Positions 1 through 12,579 of a stretch of DNA of 64,000 bases are shown piece by piece (position 1 is the first letter of the stretch; each line of letters opens with the position of its first letter). The position numbers and the translations under genes were made by a program. Source of the DNA: Sphagnum magellanicum (lineage: Eukaryota > Streptophyta > Sphagnopsida > Sphagnales > Sphagnaceae); NCBI GenBank assembly GCA_021904315.1, contig CM038923.1, positions 8,376,038-8,440,037 of the forward strand, given 5' to 3'. The notes below the pieces were generated by a model. The model was given only the letters and a program-made list of their open reading frames with translations, made no database searches and was not told where the DNA came from.

Positions 1-1445
1 GGGGTCAGGGGTTTTCTGGCACGTGTAAAAGTACAGTGCTGTTGCTGACAAGTGTCAGAATCTTGTTGGGTTACATAACTTACTCCCTATCTGCCAATAA
101 CGTTTTTTTAGTATCTTATTTCTTTTCTTTTTAAAAAATTAATTTCAAGGGCTTTTTTTTGTTCTTTTTAATGGGTTTTCTAGGCAAATGGCTTTCAATT
201 TTAATTTTAATTTTAATCTTAATTTTAATTTTTTGGGGGTACAGTTTGGACTTTGGTACTTGGATTATTTTATTGCTATTTTATAGTTTTTTTAAAAAAA
301 AAATGTAGCAAGTTTAATAGTCAGACATGTGTACTAAGAAAGTTGGCAAATCATGTATGTATGTAGTAATTTTCTAAACCTAATTAGCTTGAGCAGCAAA
401 TTATAATTCTACAATTAAACCTACTTTTAACCTAATTTTGCAACAGAGGAATCTTACAATCTTACAAGGTACTCAGGAAAGGAGCTTCAGATGTGCTTGG
501 ATGCTAGGGTCCCTCCCTTACTCTTCATGAAGAAATGCTTAGAATTTGATTTCTAACAATCAAACATTCACAAGACATAGGAAAAAAGTCACACATAAAA
601 ACAATGGAAGAATTGGTTGACAAGAAAGAAATGCATTCCATTGCTGTAACACTTAGTCTACAACCCCATCATGCCCAAACACACAGATCAAGCCTACAAA
701 ATCCTAAACAGCACAACACAACCATGTGGGTAGATGAGATATGAGGGCAAGTCCCTAGAAGATTGTCTTCTTATACTGAATTTGAGCCTGTAAATGAGAA
801 GGCAATCCAAGGTATGGCACATTAGTAAAACACCTCGTGAAGTTCTCTTACCAAGACCACCTGCAGGAATATCTTAAAAACCATAAATTTCTGCACAAAA
901 CTGAACCAGATTCCTTCACCAGATTACTCCTGGCTAGCTTTCAAAAACAAGATTCAAAAGTGTTTGGAGTTTTGCTTCCAACTGCATATCTATGAGATTG
1001 CAGAGAGATTTCTACAACAACAATTTGAAGATAAATTGACAATGAGTGCAGTCATCACCTAATTAGAGTTCCTCTCACAAAGTGTTAGGCCATCACCTTA
1101 ATCACCATGAATTGCAGTGGCAAGCTGCCATGACTACCCACTGGCTTTATTAGCTCCTGATGGTGGGTGTAAATAAGTATGTAATAATCTGCTCAAGATT
1201 CAAGCAAACCTTTATTAAAAAATCTGCATCCTGAGTTTCTGCTGCCACACTTTCCCTGGATAGCATTAGCCATTTGTTGTAAACATCACACTTCACATCA
1301 CCTTACTCTTCAGCTAATTCAATTACATCACTAGAGTTCGCTGGAGTCAAGAACCATTCATGCTTGGAAGCTCACAATTTGGGCATACAACAAGAATTTG
1401 CCCATGCACAAACACTGGTGGATCATACCAACATACAGTCATCAG

Positions 1446-1990
1446 TCCATCCATTTTTCTCCTTTTTCTTGGATTCGGAAACTTTGGGTCTCTGTTTCTC
1501 CAAGACTTTCAGGAGCCAAACACAAAACGTCTAGTGCAAAAATAGGATGAACTCTTCATGTGCAAACTTTCTTTCCACCTGTAAAAAGAGCACATTTGGA
1601 TCCTGAGAAAATGAACCTCTGACAACCAACCAATGCCATGTTTAGCATGTTCTAACCAACCAATCCATGACTGGATTCAGAACAGATCATCAACTCAACA
1701 GTGAATCAAACAAACAGACACATGAGGCCATCCATTCTTTCATTTCTCTTGGGTTCAGAAACTCGGGTCCCTCTTTCTCCAAAACTTTCAGAAGCCAAAT
1801 GACAAAAGCTTCCAGAGTAAAAAGCACAAATAAAAAGCACAAAATCTTCTTGTGCAAACTTTCTTTCACACTGTAAAAATCACACATTCGAGTCATGAAA
1901 GAAACCTCTGACAAAGAAGCCCATGTTGAGTTTACAACATTCTTACTACCAATCCATGGGCCAGATTTAGAACATATCACCAGGAAAAGA
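1446..1990. repeat. Degenerate tandem duplication, about 285 bp offset
   Basis: Two diverged copies follow one another (about 1446-1700 and 1728-1990). Shared blocks occur in the same order: a CCATCCAT-type start, a TTTCTCCAA..ACTTTCAG..GCCAAA block, TGCAAACTTTCTTTC (1561 and 1853), and an AACCAATCCATG block. The offset drifts from 282 to 292 because of small indels. The translated frames over it are by-products of the duplication. Confidence 0.75.
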
Positions 1991-2419
1991 CAAAAACAAT
2001 TCCAAATAGTTGAATGCAAATGCAAACAGATGACTCAAAAACAATTGAGGACCATGCAACATTTTCCATTGTGTTGCATCAGAGGTATCAACTCTTCCAG
2101 AGCTCAATCTGATCTGGAATGTTATTCAACTGACAAATTCATAAGTCACAAATAATGTGTTGCAATGACACGAGCATTGCAACAGAGTGTTATTCTTCAA
2201 GATCATAGTGCAACAATCAATGCACACTAGTTCCAGAAGAGTGGATTACATTTTCTTGAAGTGTGCACCACCAGCAACATGGAAATACACAGCAATAGAA
2301 GAAAAAGTGGAAATTGTTAAATGAGCAACAAGGAAACTTCTGCACATCTTTGTGGTTCAAGTCCTCTTCACAAAAAATCAAACAACAGGGAGCAAAGAAT
2401 CATAGGTTTTGTGGCAAGG

Positions 2420-2442
2420 GAGTGAGTGAGTGAGTGAGTGAA
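2420..2442. repeat. (GAGT)n microsatellite
   Basis: About five to six perfect copies of GAGT lie just downstream of the stop codon of the minus-strand NDUFA6 gene, probably in its 3' untranslated region. Confidence 0.8.
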
Positions 2443-2480
2443 GGATCATGAAATTTTGTAGCATGGTATACAGATTTTTC

Positions 2481-3057
2481 TCAGTTGTTGCCTCGATAGA
2501 AGTTCTTCAAAAACTCGGACTCTCCATGATCTGTCTCTCCAAGCTTGTGGACATCACCAGCTAGCCCTTCCTTTCCAATGATGTACTGACCAAGAAGATG
2601 GTGTCGCTGCTTCGAATGGTCAACACAATACTGGAGCTCCTCTTGCCCCTTGAACACCAACATGTCCACAACCTGCAATACACTTGCAGCAAAAGAAGTA
2701 CCCATCAATGAGCATACCATACAGACTGCATATACATGTATTGATTTCTTGATGATGATGATCATCATCATCATCAAATCTGAGATTCCTTGATATTCCT
2801 ATGGGCATTCATGTTACCTTGAGATTGGAGACTTTGGAATGCTTCCGAAACTCTGCAGCAATCTTTGAGCGCAGATCTGCAAGTGTAGTGACCTCCTGCA
2901 AGTTGTAGCGGTCCATAATAGCAGGCAATGCTCTACAGGCCTCTCTGAAGAAGTCCATAGATCGTCGATGAGCCTCTTGCAGAGTTCGTGAACCGCTTCC
3001 TGTCTGTGTTACACGGAGGTTCTTGATGAGTCCCGCCATAGTCCTAATCGATTCCAA
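2481..3057 (-). CDS. NDUFA6: NADH dehydrogenase (ubiquinone) 1 alpha subcomplex subunit 6 (complex I, B14-type, LYR family)
   Basis: This is an accessory subunit of mitochondrial complex I. There are two exons on the minus strand: 3057-2818 and 2672-2481, joined at phase 0 across an AAG|GTAACA donor and a TTGCAG acceptor. The spliced product is about 143 aa, against about 133 aa in Arabidopsis. The family signature is clear: an RR..DFFREACRALPAIMD segment in exon 1, followed by YNLQEV, and in exon 2 VDMLVFKG.EEL, VDHSKQRHH..GQY and a C-terminal FLKNFY. I chose the first Met (MESIRTMAG); the Met six codons later is equally possible. The gene runs divergently from the IWR1-type gene. Antisense GTGAGT sites near 3138 and 3314 suggest introns in its 5' untranslated region. 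Identity is recognised from memory of the plant family; no search was run. Confidence 0.92.
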
Positions 3058-3666
3058 AGCACTCTAAAGCACATCCTGCGCACATCCAAGTTGCAGAAAT
3101 CACCTCTGAGAATAGACCTACTGCTTCTTTGCACTCACCGAATCTGCCAAGCCCAAACGGATTTACCTTCTCTCTGCATTCCTGCAAAGACAAAAGAGTG
3201 CAAACGAGGCCGAACATTGCATCGCAGCAGCAGCTCTGCCGGATACATGAGATGATGACTCAACACAAGTTTTACAAGAAGAAGAAGAAGAAGAAGAAGA
3301 AGAAGAAACTCACCGGGATCTCTTGTGCGCTTCTTCTCTGCCGAAATACTCAAGACGCGATGATGATGAAGATATTGTAGTGACGGTTTCTCGTCTGCTG
3401 TGAGAGAGGAGATAACCTATACGAGAGAAAAAGTAGGGTAGGGAGGAAGAGGAAGAGGAACAAGAGGGGAAGAAGAAGTTTGTTTCGTATGAACCCTAGA
3501 GAGAGAGGAAGATGCGAGCGAGCTCACAAGAATAGCAATTGTAGTACACTGTCGTGTTGTTGAGACAATAAAGAATGGTTTTGCGCAGGGTTTGCGACAA
3601 CTTTCTTTGCTGTGAATCAACTACTGTTGTTATTGTTGTTGTGCATGTGCAGCAAGAGTCCTGCAT
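3058..3666. promoter_or_regulatory. Shared promoter region between divergent NDUFA6 and IWR1-type genes
   Basis: About 600 bp separates two start codons pointing away from each other. It holds a (GAA)n run (about 3277-3306), purine-rich tracts, and possible NDUFA6 5' UTR donor sites read on the minus strand. No TATA box is obvious. A bidirectional promoter is an inference from the geometry only. Confidence 0.5.
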
Positions 3667-6600
3667 ATGATGGAGGAGGGCAACAACAGCAACAACAACA
3701 ACAATAACAATAATTCGTCAACAATCCTTGAGGAGGAGCCGCCGCCCTTTGCACAGTCCAGTTCTTCTTCGTTGCCAAAGTCAGAGGAAGAAGTATCAGC
3801 AAGAATGGCGTCTGCTGATGGAGGAACATTACAACAACAAGCAGAGAAGCCGAGACTGGTGCGTGTGAAGCGGGCAAGAGAGCAGGCACCTATTGATACT
3901 CTGTGTAAGACAAGAAAAGACAAGACAACTCTCTTCTTTTTCTTCTTCTTCTTCTTCTTCTTAGTGACAGTTTGTTCTTTCAGCAGTGTTTTTTTCTAAA
4001 TGCACAGAATCAATATCAGAAGCAGCTCTGTGGATTCCACAGGGGGATGGTGCTGCACTTCTGTTGGGAGTGTTTTTTGTACAACACTGCACAGATTGCC
4101 ATCATCACTGCAATGGCAATGGCAACAATCTCTGATTGTTGAGCAAGGGTTTGTGTTCCCATTTTGGACTTTTTTTTTTGCAACTGTGTGCTGAGCAGGG
4201 TTGGAGGTAAGCGAGCGTCCAAGCAAGCGCCATGAACCTGACATTGGCACCTTGACATTATCTTCCAAAGAACCTCATCTATCTCTGGCCAGTTCGTGTC
4301 TCTGCCCTTGCTTCCAACGTCTTGTCTATCTTTCAAATTGAGCTCTTGAGGCACATCCTGCCACCCATTTACATTTTCGTCATGGTGTATGCATTCCTTC
4401 ACAGCATAAGGTTTTGATTCCATGTGAAGAACAAAACTCAGGTGCTCATGATAACTTCTTGCACTTTTGCACTTTTTTTTCACAAGAAGACATACGTGCT
4501 AGGGTTTACGACTAACTGAGGCTTACACTAATGTGCAGTTGAAGATGTTTCAAAGAAGTTGCTGTTCCGGAGGGTGGAAACAATCAGTCCTTCAGGAGAG
4601 AAGGGAGTGCCACTTTATGAATCTCTTCTGGTAATCCCCCCCCCCCCCAGACACAGTGTATTGGCTAACTCCTCTCATTACTATTGCTGATGTTGAGTGT
4701 CTTGACAATACAATCTATACGATGAGGACTTACTGGTGTTGCACAAGGCTGTATATGCTCTTTGTTTGAAATCCCAAGCAAAGATCTCTAGAGGCTTCTC
4801 TTTAGGGTATGGTGGTGTAACAAGAAAATTGAATATCTATCACTGTTTTCCTCTGATCTTCTATGATGTGGAACTTAATGGGACAACAATGTGCTGCTGT
4901 GGCAGTTGAAAGTCAATGACAAGAAGCATGTTTGGGAGAATCGGAAGAAGCAGCAGGAGAGTTGGAAGAGTAAGGTGCAGCATGACATCCATCAACGAGT
5001 CTTTCGTGGGATAAACTCTGCTGTCACCCTCTTTTGCAATGATTTAGTTTGGGCAATGGGTACTGGGGTGATGGCTAGCAGTGTTAGCATCAGCTGCAGT
5101 TTGGAGGGATCCTGAGAGACAAATGTGATGGTGGATCTGTATGTGGGTAATACAGGAGAAACAGGAACACTTACTGGCTGCTGCTAAGGAACAACATGGG
5201 GTACCACTGCTTTGCCTGCTCCTTCCATTCACTGGAATGTTCCTTATGATTCCTGTTGTGTGTTTTGCTTCACACTCATGTGTCTCTTTTGGACCAGAAG
5301 TTGCAATCTAAAGAAATTCTGTGTGTCCAGGTTGAATCATCTATCTGTGCAGCAATTTGGTCCTGAACCCTACCCCTAAACATCTATTTCTTATTCACCC
5401 AGCTCTTGAGGGTGCTAAGTCCCCAGAGGTTTTGTCTTTGCATGTGTTTAACCTTTGTTTTCCGTCTGTTTGTCTTGCTTTCTAGCCTTTTGTTTGGCTT
5501 CACACTCTTATCTATATGAATTTCATCTTTGTAGCACATGATATTGGCAGGTAAATATTGGTTGGTCAGTATTCTATAGGGAAGAAAATGCACACATTTT
5601 TTGTGCTGCGTACAAACAAAGATTGCATCTTACAAGGTTCTTGAAATGTGTTTTTTGTATTTAGTGGTGGGAATGCTTGGGTGGTGTTTCCAAGTGGAAG
5701 GCCTGCATGCAACAGGAAACACATGAAGTTCCTTTGCTCATTGTCTTATGTAATCTGTGGGAAATCTTGCAGGCTGTTGCAAAGGCAGCACGTTTTGAGC
5801 AAGTATGGAGGAGCCGGAGAGGTGGTGAAAGAGTAGCTGCAGATGACACTCACATGGATGGCATACATGATTTCTTCCATCTCTATGACTTGGTGCGTAT
5901 AGATGGAGAAGCTGAAGCTGCAAAGAAGGCCGCCAGCCAGGAGCAGGCCAAACGGTGAATTTTGATTCACTACAATCTATTAAGATCAGTGCAGAACAAT
6001 GGTTTCAAATTCACCAGGGTCTGTTGGAATCATTAGGATGATGATTGGCTGCAATCATTATGCAGGGTTGGTTGCTTCTGAAATTGGAGAGATGACACTG
6101 CTATGTCTATTTCACGATCTACTCTTACATTGTGTTGGTGCTTGATGGGCAGGGAAGCTGCAATGGCAGAGAGTTCCTTTATGGCCAGTTACCTACCCTT
6201 GCTGCGTGAGTGCCTTCCAGAGGTTGCAGCTGATGTTGAGGCACAAATAGCCTCATCACTGGATAGCCTTCACACAAAAGGTGCTTCATGCAATTTGTCT
6301 TGCATCTCATGTTCAGGACATAGAATTATTTGTAACTGAATCTTGTTAGTAGCTTTGAGAAACTAGTTTCTCCGAAAGCCCTGCGAGAGCTCTCTATCTT
6401 CATGAAAGTATTTTCATGCAAACCCAGGCCTGTGTGAGGGTGGCTCTCTCTCCTCTTCCTTGGTGTTTGCAAAATGCTACTCTGAACTAGCAAGTGTGGC
6501 ATGTGTAGAGGATTATGTATATGATGTTTATGCGATGGAGGACACAAATGAGCCAGAAGTTGATGAAGAAGATGAAGACTATCCCACGTGAGTTCTAGAC

Positions 6601-7223
6601 CTGAGGGACTTACTACCCAAAGACATTGTATTGAAAGAGGGCTCAGTAGAGACTATCTGTTGGTTGATGTTAACTCATTACTCGCACCAATTGCAAGGTA
6701 AAAGAGAAATCCAACACAAAGAGTGTGGATGGATGAGCAGGGTGCAGATATTGGAAACTGAAGGTTATGACTGGCGGGAACTGAATGACTCGGATTACGA
6801 TAGCGAGGACTCCAATGGTATACTTAATCGATTATGATGTTTCTTGCAGTGTCCTGTAACAGATTTGCTTCAAAATCTTGATCTATTTGGGGTTAGAAAG
6901 GGTTCCAGGACACTATCTAATTACTCAGGTGATATTGGGGTTCTGGAAATGATGTTTTCTCAGTTGTATTGCATGGAGGTGATTCGTATGCAGCATGATT
7001 ACAGTTGCCATCTATCAAATACTCAGAATAAGTGTATCTTTTTGCAGCTGAGAACAACCCTCTCCATGACTATCCAGAAGAAGAAGACTTTGGTAATCCA
7101 TCTGAGGAAGAGAGTGATAAAACGCATGACTCTGGGGATTTCGATCCAGATGCTTCAGATCAGGACTACGATGTTGCAACCTACAATGATCAAAACAATT
7201 TCCAATGGTCCCGCCGGCTCTGA
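3667..7223 (+). CDS. RDM4: IWR1/RDM4(DMS4)-type RNA polymerase nuclear-import/assembly factor
   Basis: Known relatives (yeast Iwr1, Arabidopsis RDM4/DMS4) bind RNA polymerase II, and in plants also Pol IV/V, during assembly and import, and support RNA-directed DNA methylation. Exons by border and phase: 3667-3904, 4199 to about 4291-4318 (donor unresolved), 4539-4630, 4906-4974, 5773-5954, 6153-6280, 6491-6587, 6741-6817, 7048-7223. Family hallmarks in order: VRVKR near the start, WLE.SERPSKR (exon 2; the W codon is split by intron 1), FRRVETIS, ARFEQVWRSRRG, YLPLLRECLP, VEDYVYDVYA, an acidic YDSEDSNAENNPLHDYPEEE stretch, and a C-terminal acidic tail. The product is about 390 aa against about 346 in Arabidopsis. 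The N-terminus is Asn/Ser-rich; a second Met at 3805 could be used. Intron 1 holds a (TTC)n tract. Confidence 0.88.
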
Positions 7224-7461
7224 TCACTGATCATCTGATTCTTTTGTGTGCTTACATGACAATTGAATAGCCTAATGCTATTCAGGATACACAAACTCAA
7301 GGCATTCAAGCAAATTCTGCCCCCTTTTTGAGCCATGTCTCCTGCTTACTAAGTATTTTGTGATGATGAGGAACATAATATGTATAGACAAAGAGATCAC
7401 TTGACCTTTGAAGTTGATGCGAATGCAAGTTTCGCAAACCATAGCACAGGTTTTTGAGCTT

Positions 7462-7467
7462 AATAAA
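7462..7467 (+). terminator. Candidate polyadenylation signal of the IWR1-type gene
   Basis: AATAAA lies about 240 bp past the stop codon at 7223, a usual distance. Position is the only evidence. Confidence 0.4.
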
Positions 7468-7499
7468 AATGCCATGTTTTGTCACACGATTGCAATTAG

Positions 7500-7588
7500 G
7501 GAATGGTGATGATGATGTTGATGCTGGTTGTAATCAGGGGGCCTCTGCACATGCACAGGAAAACATCCGCTCAGCTATGAAAAGGTAG
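7500..7588 (+). other. Possible alternative last exon of the IWR1-type gene
   Basis: An AG acceptor at 7498-7499 is followed by an open frame of 28 codons, acidic then polar (GDDDVDAGC...NIRSAMKR), ending in TAG at 7586. The base composition resembles the exons rather than the AT-rich flank. It lies past the stop in exon 9 and would need skipping or an alternative donor. Not recognised in relatives. Confidence 0.2.
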
Positions 7589-9659
7589 TCTGACAGCTGG
7601 GGTGGCTTTAGTGACTTGTGATGATTATTGTGCTTGCTCTTGTTACTATTGTGATGATGCTAATCACAAATTATTTTTGCTTCACAGCTTGTGCTTGCAG
7701 GAAAATTTCGTAGCCACAACTTTGTGCTTCTGTCATGAGCACTGAAAAAACTCAAAACCCAATTTGCATAGTCTAAATCCCAAACTCCTATGACAAATTC
7801 CTCTCAACTGAGAGTTGTGATTGTGGACAAATTCCTCATGGAGAAACTGCAAAAGCTCTATTGCAAGTCTCTAGTCCTCTTGCAATATTGGGTGACAAAA
7901 TCAGTCACAAAAATGTTTACACATCCACCTTGTTATCTATCTATTGAGGAAGGTTGTTTGTTTGTTGCATTAAGATCTCCCTAACCATTGCACCTCCCAT
8001 CGCATGCTTGGAAAAATTAGAGAATAATATGTAAAAAATCCAAATTCTCATGAAAAGTTCCTTGCAATTTTCATGTCATTTGCATGCAATATGAAAATAT
8101 TAGTTCACAAAAAAATACCTTTTTAAATGATTTGATGCAAAATTTTGAACAATCCCATTGGCTACAATTTCTTTCTTTCCACCTAAGGGACAAGGTTATG
8201 ATGTTATTATAATATTTAAATACTAGTTTATTGAAATTAATTCCTCAAAACAATTCAAGGCTTTCATTCCTATTGTCTAATTGGTCATGTAATTTATTTT
8301 TTCTATAAGCATAAGCTTATTCGACAAATGTTGTACAATTTTTTTATTTTTTAATATTAATCCTATAATCCTTGTTTATAATGTAAATAAGGGTAACAAA
8401 AGAAAATTAAATAGATATAATTATTGGGTGTCAAACCTATGCTTATTTCAATGGAGATTAACACAAGGGTGGAATGGCTAACCATTAAACACTTAATATA
8501 TTAATCACCTTCTTCTCAATCAATTTAACTCTGGGTGGGGGTTGGTGTTAAAAATAAAGTGTAAAGGATTAAAAGGTGCACCCACAACACTTTAAATTGT
8601 TCAAAAGAGGGGAAAATGATAAAGATATGCCCCTTTAAAATTCAAATGAAAAAAAAAAAAAAAAACCTCTTCATACTCATGGCAGCCCATGAAAGTTTAC
8701 TTGGTCACCTAAAACCAACCAATCATATGTTGATAATTACTAGACTTTACCTATTTTCATCACTAAGATGGATGAAAAAATCAACGATCATTTTTTTTGA
8801 AATAATCATTCACTTTTACCACAAAAGAAAACTTGGATGATCGCATATCTTTTCAACTAGTGGCTTACTTTCTTTTGTGGATCTATATCAGGGGGGATTT
8901 CTCAACAAAATCGTCACCTCCTGATTCTAGATGGCCATAGTTCACATGCCATAATAGAAGCACTTGAACAAATTACAAAAGTTGAACTGGACATGGTCAC
9001 CTTACCTTCTCACATTTCACACGCACTCTAATTGTTGGATGTGACCTATTTCAAACCATTTAAAATTGCGTTTAGAAAGGAATGAAATGTTGCCATGGCA
9101 AAAAACAACTTTTTGGAACTAAACAAAGTCACCTTGGTAGAATGGTTAAAAAAAAGTTTTGCAACAATCTTTGAAAAAAAAAACCATCAAATCTAAGTTT
9201 AGGGTTTGCATAATTTGGCCATTGAATTTTGCTACCACGACTAGAAAGTTTGGTTCGAGTGAGGTTTTCACTATAGCATAGGAAAAGGATCCTAAAAATT
9301 CATACCATTCAAATACAATAGTGCAAACCAATGACAATAAGGATGAAACTGAAGTTGCCACATAGTTATTAAATACTGCAATAACTTTTCAAGGAGTAAC
9401 TATAGTAACTTCCACTAGAACTGAATGCCCTTTTTCACCCACACCTTCTTACTATATAGGAATGTATTGTAACCTTACCACCCTAACAACCAACCTTGAG
9501 TTAGTTATGAATTAAAAATATCCTTGTCTTAAATCAAATGACCAAAATGTCTCGTACCAAACCTGACAAAGTTCTTGCATTAACAAGCTCATTATTTCTA
9601 CCATGACTACCAACAAGGAAGACTCTTCAAAAGGGACCACTATTAGATTATTTTAGTTC

Positions 9660-9912
9660 ACATGTTGTGACATCTAACCAATACTTGGCAATGCTTAAAT
9701 AAAAAGCAATGGACAAAGAGGTTATGGACAAATTTAGGGAACTTAAAGTAAAAGAGAGGGAGGAAAAAAAATCAAAAAAATTTCAAGATACACTTACCCC
9801 AACCAAGCAAGCAATTCAAAGGACCATTGAAAAGGAGTAGAGAACCATGTTTAATCAAGTGTGGTCTACTATTATAGTTAAGGCTAGTGAATGTTTACAC
9901 AACAATTTATAG
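9660..9912 (+). pseudogene. Short broken coding remnant, Lys/Glu-rich, family unknown
   Basis: One plus-strand frame reads about 80 codons of coding-like sequence with heptad-like charge (KFRELKVKEREEKKSKKFQ, then TKQAIQRTIEKE and MFNQVWSTIIVKAS). It is interrupted by a TAA and a TAG, each explicable as CAA or CAG after C-to-T change. It may be the trace of an old transposable element or captured gene. I do not recognise the family. Confidence 0.25.
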
Positions 9913-10469
9913 TAAGATTTCATACCCATCCTCTAGGTTATAGAAGGTTTGGTATATGAAACACATTTGCACAACAAATATTTAGTAGACAATAAAAAAA
10001 TGGCAAGGATGCGGCTTGTTGGACATGTCCCGGCCAAGTTGCAATTATTTTTTCAAGAAGAATAAAGGAAGGGGTAAGGGTCTGGGGTTTAAGGTTTAGG
10101 GTTTTAAACTATGATCATGATGGGTTTAAGGTGCATTAATGTGTTTAGAAAGGGATATACAAAAGAAACATGAATCAAATTATTTATAGATGGTAATGCA
10201 AAATGTGAAATGACTTTCCGTCCCCCTACTCTTGGTTCTATGAGGTGATTATATTTGAAAATATGTATGTTATTGGTCAAGGAAAAATGCAATGTGTATT
10301 TCTAAATATTAAATTACATTTTTAGTTGAAAACAAATAGTTTGCCTCCTATGCATCATTTATGATTTGGAATTGATAGCTATATTTTCAAAATTCAAACT
10401 CTCCAAATCTTAAAAGTTTATGTTAAACTATCACCCACCTAAACCAAGTTATAAGGAGTTAGCATAATG

Positions 10470-10830
10470 TTCAACTTAATAATAGACCTCTCGTCACTTA
10501 AAACATTGTTGCCATCACATATGTTATCCAAATTTAACTTGCATTAGTTCATTGAAAAATTAGCTACAAGGTGTACCTATTTACCAAATTTCAAGCCCTA
10601 CATTTAAATTAGTAAAAAATTGTGCCATAGAACTCAAAAGGGTCTTATAAAAACAGAAAGTTCATTTTGACAACAGACCTCTAATCAATTAAAATGTTGT
10701 TATTATCACATATTTAATTCAAATTTAGATTGCATTAATTCATTGTAAAGTTAACTGCAAGGCACACCTATTCACCAAATTTCAAATTTTACATTTAAAT
10801 CAAGAAAAAAATATGCTACAAAATTCAAGA
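10470..10830. repeat. Degenerate direct duplication, about 190 bp offset
   Basis: Two copies start near 10470 and 10661. Both run through a CAACA/TAATAGACCTCT block, AAAA..TTGTTG..ATCACATAT, TTGCATTA.TTCATTG, a CAAGG..ACCTAT..ACCAAATTTCAA block and ACATTTAAAT, in that order, with many transitions between them. Confidence 0.7.
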
Positions 10831-12579
10831 AATTTTATGAAATTTCTTAAAAATTTTAAGCTCCAAATCTACAACTACTCATTTCCATTCTTTTGAAGGT
10901 ACTATTCTCATCCAATTTATTTTCGCTCTTTCCATCATTTACTAACACTAATCATTCTTTTCCTCCCAAGGAAAGTTATAAGAACAAGTTTTCAAAGATT
11001 CAAATTGGAAATCACATTCGAAAAGAGAAACAAATGATCCAAATTTACGCCTTTAAAAATAAAAAGAAAGAATGAGGAAAAAGAAAACCACAACTTGGTG
11101 GTCAATGGAAGGTTGCAAGCTGGTGGCCCTTAAAATGTTCCATGTTTAGTTGCCTTTGGAAGGAAAAGGATAAACATCATTTTCATTTTTTTCCACTTTT
11201 CACCCCATGAGATTTTACTTAAATTTTTTTTCTTTTGATTTTAAATTTTATTTATTTATTGGTTTTAAACCATTATTTCACATTTTTCCTTCTTTTTGCT
11301 TGACTTATAAAATATAATCACGCATATCAATGTATCCAGTTTTCCACACATTCATCACTAAGTTGATTTTAATCAAAGATTTTTTCCCTTCTTTAAACTC
11401 ATGGTGTTATGCATGATTATGTTTTATGGGTCTCAAGTTGCATAAATGAATGAAGAATCACCCTAAGAGTCGTTCGTAGATTTTACACTAACCCAACACT
11501 CTCATGATGAAAATCCCAAACCACAAAAAGTGCACTCTCATTTCAAAGTCGAACCCTCTCAAGCTTGGTATTATCAAATTTCTCCAAATTCTCATACCTT
11601 GGTGATTTTGTTATAGGTTGACCCCATTTTTAGCAATGAACTTGAAATTATTTAAAAAGATTTTTACAACATTGAAAACACCTCAAATTTTGCATGGTTT
11701 TCAATTATTGGTGTTAGACACTATCATTGGTTGCACGATTCGATTCGTCGATTACCTCTTAATAAAAAGGTAGATTACTTAATTCACACCAGCTAATGCA
11801 TCCTAAATTTCTTAGAGTTATGAAGTACCACTATGGCATAACCTAAGATTCAACATGTACTTGCAACTCTTCTTTGAGCTTTTAAATAACCTGAATAAAA
11901 AATTTGTTCATCGTGAAATCCATTTTATAATTACCACTTTATCATCTTACTTAATTTAATTGTTATGTTATTTCAAATTAATCCTACATGCTTATAATCA
12001 TTGAAAATTACTCTATCTCCATTAGACTTTTCATTGACACCCTTTAACTATTTTAAGAATTTAAAATCATCCTTGTTTATGTGGTTACTCATTAAAACCA
12101 GAACGAAACCAACATTTTGTCGAACATTATGAATTTTGTTGTTTATTTTTAACACCAACCCTTTAGAGACTTTTCACCCCCAATCATGCAATTGAAGTTC
12201 TAAAACTATGATTACCAACTTTTATTGAAAAAAAAATTCAACTTTACACCTCATTCATCCAATATTGAATTCCAAAACAAAAACAACCCCCCATGCAACC
12301 ATGTGCACCCATCATTCCTTATTATAACATGAAAACGCTAAAAATCCTTAAATAACCTTATCACACCCCAATATCCTTGATGCAATTTTAAAAAATTGAA
12401 ACTACCGCACATGGCTATGTTGGTATGGTTCACATAGAAAAAAAATAAAGGTAAAAGAAAAAAAAATGTTTGTAGGTGGTAATGGGTTCAAGGTTTAGAA
12501 AGTAAAGGCAATTTGAAAAAGAAATGTCTATAAAATTAGAAGAAATTAGACGAAAATGAAGTGAAATTAGGTGGCAATG

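Larger units (their letters stand above)
1..2480. other. Gene-poor flank with no supported gene
   Basis: No open frame here is long or resembles a known family. The tract is moderately AT-rich, with homopolymers near 100-300. The only clear structure is a degenerate duplication (1446-1990) and a short GAGT run near 2420. Part of it may be the 3' untranslated end of the minus-strand gene that stops at 2481, or the end of a gene lying outside the window. Confidence 0.6.

Noticed and set aside
4199-4206. 8-nt microexon coding W-L-E in the IWR1-type gene
   Set aside because: The GTAAGC after it looks like a donor, but reading on gives VSERPSKR, which matches the family, so this is the start of a longer exon.
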